This document shows, one piece after another, positions 1 to 6,472 of a DNA stretch of 9,308 nucleotides. The number at the start of each line of letters is the position of its first letter. Within the stretch, counting starts at the first letter, position 1. The position numbers and the translations under genes were made by a program. Source of the DNA: Nitrospira sp. UBA2083. GTDB lineage: Bacteria; Nitrospirota; Nitrospiria; Nitrospirales; Nitrospiraceae. Below the pieces are notes generated by a model. The model did no database searches. It was not told the origin of the DNA and worked only from the letters and a program-made list of their open reading frames with translations. The stretch lies in the NCBI GenBank assembly GCA_002331625.1, contig DCZN01000123.1, positions 9,538-18,845 of the forward strand, written 5' to 3'.

Positions 1-2704
1 GCACCGTCAGATTAAAGTGAATCGGCGGGGTCTGATGCAGGTCCGGGTTTCTCCCCTCCAACCGTGCGCTCAGATCCAACATGCCGTTTTCTCCATACCG
101 CACACCCACTCGTAACAGGGTATAGTGAAAATTATTCAGCGCCTGGGTAACGAGCTGGAGCTGACGATCTGATTCTACCAGTGCCTTCGACGAGTCTGTT
201 GTTGAGAGGTATCGGATGATACCACCGGGAGGCTGAGCCTCGACGACTCCATCCCGTACCGTGACCCCTTTGGATGTGATTGTGACAGGTAGGGTCCCAT
301 TGAGTGTGCCTGTTCCTTGTAGTCCCCGTTGTTGTTCCACGCTGAGAATCTTCGCGAGGTCAAGGTTTTGCAGAGAAAACGTTGCGGCCGATGGGGACGA
401 GGTCAAGTCTACCACAGCGCCTGGACTCGTGATCGTGCCTCCAAATATTTCGCACCGCACATCCTTGACCTCAACGACGGGCCGCTCATCTGCGAATCGC
501 CACCGTGCTTGGTAGGAGGCTCTGACGTTGGTGACATCGACACCACTCTGTACGGAAGTGACGACGAGCGAGGCTGGCTGAACCATGACGATCGACTCAA
601 GATCCTCTGACCGCATCCTCAGCGTTGTGCTGACACCCTTGATGCCATAGTCGTCATAGTGCCCGGCAACATTGTCCGCCACTACTGTCGCGGTGACCGA
701 CGTGCTATTCGTCTCGCGGTCTTGGCCGTTGACGGGACGAGTCCAGGACGCATCGACGGTTGCACTGAGGCTTCCGTTGAGAAGATCGATCGATGGAGCG
801 ACACCGGTCATGAGCTTGCTTAGTCGCCGGTCCGTACTATTGAATGTCAGTGGGCCAATGGATCCATGCAGCACGCCGTGCTGTGTTTGCAGCGAGTGTT
901 CGACTCGGGCCGTCACCAGCCCTTCAAGTGTTGGGAGATCGATTCGAAGGTCCGCTTGGACCGCTGTTTGGTCAGCTGATACCTTCGCGACCCATGTGGT
1001 GGGCGACGGTACCGGTATGAGTGGATCCCAACTCACCCGATCAAGGGATAGGATTCCTCGCGTCGCCCAGGCCGTGCCTCTGGTTTCCATTTCTTGGATT
1101 TTCACGATACCCTGAGCGATACTGACATTTCGACCACGTATTCTCATGGTAGGCACGCGAATCGTGGCGATCAACGGTCCCCCGTTACAGTGAACCGCGG
1201 CGACATCACACTCAATTGTCAGCGGCTCAGAGAGGTGCAGCGTCGCGCCTGACATGAAGACCGCGCTGTGCCCGATCTGCTTTGCCGTCACCGAAGATGG
1301 GGGGAGCAGCACTCCTTTGACATGGGTTTGATCCAGCTTGATGGTACCCCGCACTCCTCCCACCGCCTCTTTGGCCGATAAGCGATCAGCGATGGCTTTG
1401 GGAAGGAGCCCCTCCAGCTGATAGCCCCCTTCAGCTGACACCAATTCATTCCCACGGCCCTCGGCCCGAGTGGTTTTGAACTGTGCCACCAGTGGTCCGG
1501 GCGTCTTGCCGTAGGTTACATGCAATGGTCCTTGGGTCACTGTGCGAATAGGCGTTTCCTTCCAATAGAGAATTCCTTGAACGGGCTCCTTATTCTCAAT
1601 GCGGACCGGCTGATCGCCATGGGGGAGTATCAATCGGACCGCCTCAGGAATAATGCGCGGTTGAGTATTGATCGTCGCAGTCAGGAGGACGCCAGGGCTC
1701 ATGGCCCATTCCGCCTGTGTGGCATTCCCTCCAAAACTTCCCATATAGGCCAGCGCGATGTCTTTGGCGATGCCTTTCAGGGCCGGCAGTGTGATATTGA
1801 CCCTCATGTGGCCATCAAGATGTGTTTGGCGATCTTCCCACAACGAGCCGAGTGCGGCCTGTGCCGCCGCGACTCCGGCCCAATCGATGGCCACCTGCCC
1901 TGTTACTCTCTCCAGTTCCGGGCCGATCGGTACGAGCAGGGCAATAAACGGGGCCAGTTCCTGTACATTAATCCGAAGTTGTCCACTGACTTGAATTCGC
2001 GACTCGGTTGGATGAGCCTGGGACCACCACGATACGATGGGCTCCGCCTGCGGTTGCTGTGACGAGAGGGTGGCTGACCATGTACTGGCCGAATTCCCAC
2101 TCACGGCCAGGCCATATGAGCCTGTGTCCCGCCCTCGAAATGAGAGGCGGCCTCCCACCTCCCTACCACTATAGGTCAGTCCCCCAGTAATCGTGACTTT
2201 GCGCAGCGGCCCCGTGGCTTGTTCCCGAAAGATGGTGAGATGTTCTATTTGTAATTCGTTAAACGGAAGAATAGGGAGATTCCGCAACAGATCACCGGCA
2301 GTGAGCAAACGCCAGGGCGACTCTTCTTGAGAGGCTCGATCCGCCTCTTTTCTTTCCATCGTGGGTGGATCAGTGGTCTGTACATTGAGGACGTGAACGG
2401 CTGCGTCTCGGAGCAGGATTTGATTCACACGGCCTTGCAACAGCTGCCCGAGATCGTACCGAATTTCCGTCTCCGTCAATGACACCATCAAGCGCTCTTC
2501 CCCTAAATCCTGATGAAAGGAGACAACAGGAATCCGCATGTGTGTCCAGCCGGGATAGCCAAGTTGAAGCATGACATCACTATACCCCTGCGCGCGAAGC
2601 CCTCTGGTCAACAAATAAGAGGCACTTAACGGCAGCAATAAATACACGCCACACAGCGCGACGAGAATAAACAGTACAGCGACTTGGTAGCGTTGCGTCA
2701 ACAT
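1..2704 (-). CDS. ydbH: YdbH-like (AsmA/TAM-type) inter-membrane lipid transport protein, 3' end outside window
   Basis: The minus-strand frame starting at ATG 2704 stays open for 901 codons to the window edge, so the gene is partial at its 3' end. Residues 7-26 form one N-terminal membrane anchor. The rest is beta-rich and AsmA-like. The last 160 or so residues resemble the YdbH C-terminal domain: CEIFGGTI near 750, then LDLAKIL, GTGTLNGTLPV near 800, an IRYL segment, ALNNFHY and a terminal HFNLTV. E. coli YdbH has about 880 residues, so only a short tail is missing. YdbH-family proteins are thought to bridge inner and outer membranes and move phospholipids, working with the lipoprotein YnbE and with YdbL. 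The start is uncertain: there is no clear ribosome binding site before ATG 2704, the frame is open back to 2823, and a TTG at 2770 would add 22 residues. The family call is firm; transport in this organism is inferred. Confidence 0.85.
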   Translation of the reverse strand, partial: MLTQRYQVAVLFILVALCGVYLLLPLSASYLLTRGLRAQGYSDVMLQLGYPGWTHMRIPVVSFHQDLGEERLMVSLTETEIRYDLGQLLQGRVNQILLRDAAVHVLNVQTTDPPTMERKEADRASQEESPWRLLTAGDLLRNLPILPFNELQIEHLTIFREQATGPLRKVTITGGLTYSGREVGGRLSFRGRDTGSYGLAVSGNSASTWSATLSSQQPQAEPIVSWWSQAHPTESRIQVSGQLRINVQELAPFIALLVPIGPELERVTGQVAIDWAGVAAAQAALGSLWEDRQTHLDGHMRVNITLPALKGIAKDIALAYMGSFGGNATQAEWAMSPGVLLTATINTQPRIIPEAVRLILPHGDQPVRIENKEPVQGILYWKETPIRTVTQGPLHVTYGKTPGPLVAQFKTTRAEGRGNELVSAEGGYQLEGLLPKAIADRLSAKEAVGGVRGTIKLDQTHVKGVLLPPSSVTAKQIGHSAVFMSGATLHLSEPLTIECDVAAVHCNGGPLIATIRVPTMRIRGRNVSIAQGIVKIQEMETRGTAWATRGILSLDRVSWDPLIPVPSPTTWVAKVSADQTAVQADLRIDLPTLEGLVTARVEHSLQTQHGVLHGSIGPLTFNSTDRRLSKLMTGVAPSIDLLNGSLSATVDASWTRPVNGQDRETNSTSVTATVVADNVAGHYDDYGIKGVSTTLRMRSEDLESIVMVQPASLVVTSVQSGVDVTNVRASYQARWRFADERPVVEVKDVRCEIFGGTITSPGAVVDLTSSPSAATFSLQNLDLAKILSVEQQRGLQGTGTLNGTLPVTITSKGVTVRDGVVEAQPPGGIIRYLSTTDSSKALVESDRQLQLVTQALNNFHYTLLRVGVRYGENGMLDLSARLEGRNPDLHQTPPIHFNLTV

Positions 2705-2942
2705 AAGTAGTTGCTGAACGGGGGCGATAGCCTGGTTCAGGTTGTCAAATAAACCATGACGTTCTGTCAAGAGATCCGAATGGCTCTGACTCCGAATATG
2801 GTCGGATTGGGCAGGAATGTCTTACGGAAAACTCATCGGCCATACCACGGTCGTTCTGGTGTTCTCTCCGTGTCATCATCGAGCGAGAGATAGTTTGACC
2901 CTGCAGACAGAGGAGACAATAAGGATCGAAGATCAGCAGGAC

Positions 2943-3515
2943 TTATTTCAAGCAGAAGTTCATATCAAGTAATCCATCCTCCGCGACCGTGGCCTCGCCC
3001 CCTTGTCTGCAATTGGCCTTGGGTGGACTTCCTGCCGGCCCCACGGTTGTTGCCCCTGGTCCCTGGTCCGTAGACCCTGTCGCGCTCGGCTTGTGTGTGT
3101 CGGGTTCCGGTCCTGAAAGTGCCGCGATATCACCGTTCTGAGTCACGATGCCGTCTTTGCTATGGGTTAAGACCAGTGCAGGCTGGGCTGTCGGGCTGAA
3201 GGATGGCACGGCGGTCGCCTGGAAGGACGTTCCTCCGTTCTGGAGTTGAACCGTGACCCGGTAATATTTGAGTGACGAATTCAGTACAAACCCGAGTGCA
3301 TCGAGGTCAGCTGAATAGGTCCCATGATTGGTGTGATACAGGGTTTCGAGCCGATCGATCTCAGCCAATGCGACTTCGGCTTCGACGGCCCTTGCCTTCT
3401 CGGTAAAATGTCTGTGCGACAACATGGCGACCGTGGCCAGAATGCTGAGGATCGCCAAGACCATCAGGAGCTCGATTAACGTGAACCCGGAATCGTGTTT
3501 AGCCCGGCGCGTCAT
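2943..3515 (-). CDS. Type IV prepilin-like protein with Cys pair and Pro/Gly/Thr-rich linker
   Basis: This 190-residue protein has a textbook class III signal. A short basic leader ends at Gly10, followed by FTLIELLMVL with Glu at mature position 5 and a hydrophobic helix to about residue 32. A prepilin peptidase would cut after Gly10 and methylate Phe. Residues 33-60 continue as an amphipathic helix (EAEVALAEIDRLETLYHT). A YSADLDALGF segment and a beta-rich part follow, as in PilA- and GspG-like minor pilins. Residues 134-167 are a Pro/Gly/Ser/Thr-rich linker. Cys169 and Cys188 could close a C-terminal disulfide loop. The ATG overlaps the stop of the upstream HAMP gene (TGATG), so translation is probably coupled. 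No other pilus assembly gene is in the window, so whether it is a major pilin, minor pilin or pseudopilin cannot be settled. Confidence 0.9.
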   Translation of the reverse strand: MTRRAKHDSGFTLIELLMVLAILSILATVAMLSHRHFTEKARAVEAEVALAEIDRLETLYHTNHGTYSADLDALGFVLNSSLKYYRVTVQLQNGGTSFQATAVPSFSPTAQPALVLTHSKDGIVTQNGDIAALSGPEPDTHKPSATGSTDQGPGATTVGPAGSPPKANCRQGGEATVAEDGLLDMNFCLK

Positions 3516-4165
3516 CAGCTCTTTACAGGCGAGTCGGTCATCGGTCTGAACTCATACCGATTGAGGATCGTGACAATATCCTCCATGGCATCTCGTGCCT
3601 CCTCAATGCCGGACGGCCCGGCTTGTTCGATTTTCAGCAATGCCCCTTGAAGGATTCGAGTCTGGTGCTGAATTTGGGCGAACGACTGCTCGATATTTGC
3701 CAGGGCTTGGTTGGCAGTTGTCGCCAACTCATCTAACCGATCATTCGGCCGAAATCGTATTCGCCAGCGAAGATTTCCACGGACCCACTGTTGCGTGCTT
3801 TCATCCAGCCGATAGAGCGGTCCCGCAACCCGTCGTGTCAGAATCAGGCTGAAGATCACCGATCCAAAAAACAGAACCGGAACGGCGACCCAGACTGTTT
3901 CGCTGAGCATCAGCATTTCTGCTGCCGCAGCCTGGCGTTCTTCCAGTGAATCACTGCCGTACAGCGCGAGCATAGGCTTCAAATGGGTTCCATAGAAGGC
4001 CAACGTGAAGAACAGCGCGGAGTAGAGGAATAACAGGACACCGATCCAGATCGCATAGCCTTTTTGAATCCGATGGATGAAAAACCCTTCGCGACGGTCA
4101 AGGTTGGTCGTGGCAGAATTTGCAATGGTCGCCATGCTCATCCTTCCTCCTTGAGGCCCACCCAT
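3515..4165 (-). CDS. Two-TM HAMP-domain membrane protein without an output domain
   Basis: The 216-residue product has a cytoplasmic N-terminus, a first membrane helix at about 37-57 (IWIGVLLFLYSALFFTLAF), a short periplasmic segment of about 30 residues, a second helix at about 91-110, and then a HAMP-like region (TRRVAGPLYRLDEST through RLDELATTAN, about 111-163) running into a coiled-coil-like helix to about 200. No methyl-accepting, histidine kinase, GGDEF or cyclase domain follows. The protein may therefore be an adaptor or partner of another protein. Its stop overlaps the start of the prepilin gene by one base, arguing for a shared role in pilus sensing or assembly (inference). ATG 4165 is chosen because AGGAGG lies 8 bases upstream. 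ATG 4141 or 4135, behind AAGGAGG at 4152-4146, is a real alternative and would shorten the protein by 8 or 10 residues. Confidence 0.85.
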   Translation of the reverse strand: MGGPQGGRMSMATIANSATTNLDRREGFFIHRIQKGYAIWIGVLLFLYSALFFTLAFYGTHLKPMLALYGSDSLEERQAAAAEMLMLSETVWVAVPVLFFGSVIFSLILTRRVAGPLYRLDESTQQWVRGNLRWRIRFRPNDRLDELATTANQALANIEQSFAQIQHQTRILQGALLKIEQAGPSGIEEARDAMEDIVTILNRYEFRPMTDSPVKS

Positions 4166-4173
4166 GACATGCT

Positions 4174-4179
4174 CCTCCT
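4174..4179 (-). promoter_or_regulatory. Shine-Dalgarno of the HAMP gene
   Basis: AGGAGG on the minus strand sits 8 bases before ATG 4165. A second strong match, AAGGAGG at 4152-4146, lies 4 bases before ATG 4141 and 10 before ATG 4135, so the start is not fixed by sequence alone. The spacing favours the upstream site. Confidence 0.5.
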
Positions 4180-4265
4180 CTCTCGCTGATTCAAGGTATC
4201 ATTGAGGCCGTCACCGACCAAGTAAATGGGAGGTTTTGGAGCAAGGAGAACCGGTAGGAGAGAGT

Positions 4266-4481
4266 CTATTCGGACGCAGGGGGAAGTTCAGTTGCTGGTT
4301 CCTCGCACTTCTTGCAATTCAGGTGAGTGCCGAGAAATTGCTCGCGCCCACCGGGCGTGAGCACCCACGCTCGGTTTGTGAAGGGCGGTTGGTGCCGTAC
4401 ATGCTGCCCATGACCACAGGCCAAGTCAGCAACCCAGTCGCCATGCTCATCTTGGTGGTATCCGATAATCGGTTGGTGCAT
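4266..4481 (-). CDS. DUF3565 family small Cys/His-rich protein
   Basis: The 71-residue product matches the DUF3565 pattern as I know it: an N-terminal QPIIGYHQDEHGDWVADL, then CGHGQHVRH (Cys22, His24, His27, His30), a PPFTNRAWV stretch, and a closing LNCKKCE with Cys56 and Cys59. The cysteines and histidines could bind a metal such as zinc, but this is inferred from spacing only. The family has no established function that I know of. There is no signal peptide or membrane helix, so the protein is probably cytoplasmic. It lies 102 bases downstream of the lipoprotein gene and about 100 bases upstream of the HAMP gene, on the same strand. The ribosome binding site is weak (AAGG, about 12 bases before ATG). 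Confidence 0.85.
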   Translation of the reverse strand: MHQPIIGYHQDEHGDWVADLACGHGQHVRHQPPFTNRAWVLTPGGREQFLGTHLNCKKCEEPATELPPASE

Positions 4482-4583
4482 GTTTGGATGAAACCTTGTG
4501 GTGAGGTGGAGAGACTGTATGTGCTTCTGCAGTCAGAAGGCCCCTGTGTGTGAGTTCACAGTTCTCTGCGGCACAGGCCACGC

Positions 4584-5039
4584 CTATCGTTTTTCAAATG
4601 GCAACTCTGGCCGCTTCGCAGCAGGGACATAGGTCCAGTGTCTGGCCTCATCCCGATCGAAGCTTCCGATGAAGACCACGTAGCGATTGAGATGCCGAAA
4701 TTCAGAGAGGCTCGTCTGGCAATCATGAGCATCGATAATACGCGCATCGTACTGTCCGACCACATAGACGCGCCCCTCCGCCGCAAGATACACGTTTCTT
4801 CGGCCAGCATAACCCGTATCCGGAAACAATTCCGTGGTAGATGAACACCCTCCAGCGCCATGTACATTCATGGTGAGATTGAATCGCTGTAGAAATAGAT
4901 CTGTTGCCGTACTGACAATGGTCAGTCGAACACCAACCGATGAGATCTCCACCGAGGCCGGTTCTGGGCTTGAACTATTGCACCCCATGGAGAGGAGTAT
5001 CAGACCGCCCAGAAGGGCGATCCGTAGTCGGTCGTTCAC
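4584..5039 (-). CDS. Hypothetical lipoprotein
   Basis: The 151-residue product begins with a short Asn-Asp-Arg-containing n-region, a hydrophobic stretch (IALLGGLILL) and the lipobox-like LSMGC, giving a predicted lipidated Cys20 followed by a Ser/Pro-rich tether. The body contains Cys65 (HGAGGCSS) and Cys107 (AHDCQTS), which could pair in the periplasm. I do not recognise a domain. The start is GTG 5039, which overlaps the TGA of the upstream haem-binding-type gene in the sequence GTGA, so the two are very likely co-translated and both act outside the cytoplasm. The residue after the lipid anchor is Asn, not Asp; under the E. coli Lol rule (which may not hold here) this would favour outer-membrane sorting. 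Confidence 0.8.
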   Translation of the reverse strand: MNDRLRIALLGGLILLSMGCNSSSPEPASVEISSVGVRLTIVSTATDLFLQRFNLTMNVHGAGGCSSTTELFPDTGYAGRRNVYLAAEGRVYVVGQYDARIIDAHDCQTSLSEFRHLNRYVVFIGSFDRDEARHWTYVPAAKRPELPFEKR

Positions 5040-5584
5040 TTGGATGCGGGTATCTTGGGCGCTGCACCGATCGCGTCAAGGCCTTCCTGAGCGCATGCAT
5101 CATCAAGATGGGCGCCCGGCGCCCCGCCAACCCCAATTCCGCCGACCGTTTCTCCGCCGATCTCAATGGGGAGCCCGCCTCCCATGATCAAGATTTCACT
5201 ATTGATGTCCCGAAGAGCCTGAAGCGTAGGAGTTCTTGCGATCAGCTCAGCCAACTCGCTCGTCGGACGGCGCATACTGGCCGCGGTATACGCCTTCTTT
5301 CTGCTGCTATCGACCGTATGCGGTCCTGCGCCGTCGGTACGTCCCATTGCGCGAAGCACACCGGCACGATCAACGACCGACACACTCACGCGGTATCCAT
5401 CCTTCTTGCAGGCCTCTATTGCGGCATAGATCGCCTTGTTCGCCGCACCGATCGGCAGCGCAGATTCCTTCGGCAACTCATCGGCAAATGTGACGGGATG
5501 TGTGATCAGTCCAAATAGGAACAGCGTCGCTATCTCGGCAATGATGAGCCGCCATTTTCTGGTGGAGATCAAGCGTGTTAGCAT
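5036..5584 (-). CDS. Exported HbpS/GlcG-family (haem-binding-type) protein
   Basis: With the start at ATG 5584 the protein has 182 residues: an N-terminal signal peptide (basic start, hydrophobic 12-28, likely cut after TFA at residue 34) and one HbpS/GlcG domain (formerly DUF336) over about 44-173. The family signature is visible as VSVSVVDRAG near 66-75, GRTDGAGPHT near 81-90, SSRKKAYTAA near 93-102, MGGGLPI near 134-140, then GETVGGIGVGGAPG and DDACAQEGLDAI at the end. HbpS proteins bind haem or haem degradation products, and GlcG relatives accompany glycolate genes. Here no glycolate gene is present and the protein is secreted, so a periplasmic ligand-binding role is more likely. ATG 5584 is preferred over the TTG at 5599 because GGGAGG lies 7 bases before it. 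It overlaps the lipoprotein gene by 4 bases and is the first gene of that unit. Confidence 0.88.
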   Translation of the reverse strand: MLTRLISTRKWRLIIAEIATLFLFGLITHPVTFADELPKESALPIGAANKAIYAAIEACKKDGYRVSVSVVDRAGVLRAMGRTDGAGPHTVDSSRKKAYTAASMRRPTSELAELIARTPTLQALRDINSEILIMGGGLPIEIGGETVGGIGVGGAPGAHLDDACAQEGLDAIGAAPKIPASK

Positions 5585-5591
5585 CCTCACA

Positions 5592-5597
5592 CCTCCC
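5592..5597 (-). promoter_or_regulatory. Shine-Dalgarno of the HbpS-like gene
   Basis: GGGAGG on the minus strand, 7 bases before ATG 5584. It decides the start, since the longer reading from TTG 5599 would place this motif inside the coding sequence. Confidence 0.7.
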
Positions 5598-5613
5598 AAG
5601 AGACTTCATACTC

Positions 5614-5643
5614 ACACTACGGATACCTGTGAACGCTTGTCAA
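5614..5643 (-). promoter_or_regulatory. Candidate sigma70-type promoter for the HbpS-lipoprotein unit
   Basis: A perfect TTGACA at 5643-5638 is followed after 18 bases by TAGTGT at 5619-5614, which keeps the first, second and last bases of the -10 consensus. Transcription would start near 5607, giving a leader of about 23 bases before ATG 5584. It lies in the gap between the broken debranching gene and the HbpS-like gene, where a promoter is needed. The -10 match is only partial. Confidence 0.45.
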
Positions 5644-5697
5644 GAGAACGAACATCGAACAGCGTCAGCTCGGACTCTGATTCAGGCTGGTGAGAGA

Positions 5698-6469
5698 TTA
5701 TGTGCGGCGAGTTGAGCTGGTTTTCGCAATCCCGATGGGTAGGCCAAGATCCTCGATCAATGTACGGAGAGGCTCCGCCACCGACCACGCTTGAGCGGGA
5801 CAGCCTCGTGGTGCGTATGGCGGGTCTCCGTCGAAAATTTCCGATACGTGGCCCAGGCAGATTTCCCGTAAGCTTGCATCGAGTCCTCTGAGAAACGACC
5901 GCACCTCATGCCTTCCTGAGGAGTGCGACCAAAGGTCTTCAACCATTCTCATGGTGCAGGGCATGATAGTTCCGGCCTGTGAGCATCGGACGTATCCGAA
6001 GCTCTACGGAATCCTTCGTCGTTGTGAGCAGCGTCCATCGCATCACGACGACATTGCGACCTCGTATGCAGAAGACTTCCCGGCGGAGCTTCCTGTTCTT
6101 CCAGGCGAAGGTTCATGTCGGCCAAGGAGTTGATGCAAAGGAGAAACAGTGACGGTATTCCTGAGGACGCATCACTCCGGGGTACATATTGGTTGACAGT
6201 GAAATCTCCTGGCCAGCGACACGAAGCCATTCTTCCACATGATTGACGAGAACGTATCGATGGTGTTCGGGCGCGTGCGTCACGACCAACAATGCGTGAT
6301 AGCGGCCTGTGTTGGAACCGGCAACCGTCCCCGATGCAAAGACCCCACAGCCGTTTAACTCCAGCCACTCAAGACGCAAGGCCCTCTCGAGATCATGGCA
6401 CTCTTGTTTGCTGATCAGCATTGGGTGTACTTCGTCGTTCGTATCTCGTTCTTGCGAGCTACGCTTCAC
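5698..6469 (-). pseudogene. Decayed glycogen debranching enzyme (GDE type, amylo-alpha-1,6-glucosidase)
   Basis: Three pieces of one enzyme are present. From GTG 6469 (or ATG 6421) the frame encodes the GDE N-terminal domain, with LEWLELNG, FASGTVAGSNTGRYHALLV and NMYPGVMRPQEYRH. It hits TGA at 6115-6113 exactly where PWPT-W-TF would be expected, consistent with Trp TGG to TGA. The same frame continues as domain-like sequence (FCIRGRNVVVMRWTLL, ELRIRPMLTGRNYHALHHEN) to a stop at 5941-5939. From about 5930 a different frame carries the enzyme's C-terminus (EVRSFLRGLDASL, EIFDGDPPYAPRGC, AQAWSVAEPLRTL), ending at TAA 5700-5698. About 250 codons remain of an enzyme usually near 650-700, so most of the catalytic barrel is deleted. 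The N-terminal NGCGVFAS in place of the usual NGLGGFAS suggests relaxed selection. The gene starts 3 bases after the GH63 stop, so it was probably co-transcribed. Confidence 0.88.
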
Positions 6470-6472
6470 GCC

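Noticed and set aside
261..2190. Several plus-strand and alternative-frame open frames of 60-180 codons
   Set aside because: They lie opposite the YdbH-like gene, whose uninterrupted 901-codon frame and family motifs explain the region. Their translations are rich in Arg/Ser/Cys and show no recognisable domain.
2743..2770. Two TTGACA boxes 22 bases apart upstream of the YdbH-like gene
   Set aside because: Neither has a -10-like hexamer at 16-18 bases, and they may lie inside the coding sequence if the TTG start is used.
4193..4221. Weak promoter-like TTGGTC-17-TACCTT upstream of the HAMP gene
   Set aside because: Both boxes match only half of the consensus, so it is not distinguishable from chance.
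4524..4539. Perfect 6-bp hairpin with a 4-base loop between the lipoprotein and DUF3565 genes, a possible terminator
   Set aside because: The stem is short and there is no T-run after it on the minus strand.
4236..4553. Plus-strand frame of 105 codons
   Set aside because: It is antisense to the DUF3565 gene, which matches its family end to end.
4940..5518. Plus-strand frame of 192 codons
   Set aside because: It is antisense to the HbpS-like and lipoprotein genes, with a basic, Arg-rich translation and no family resemblance.
6113..6115. TGA read as a recoded codon (selenocysteine or Trp) in the debranching gene
   Set aside because: The gene also has a frameshift and a large deletion further on, so ordinary decay explains the stop better.
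5949..6368. Minus-strand frame of 139 codons overlapping the debranching enzyme remnant
   Set aside because: It is the neighbouring frame of the GDE N-terminal sequence. Only the other frame gives GDE motifs.
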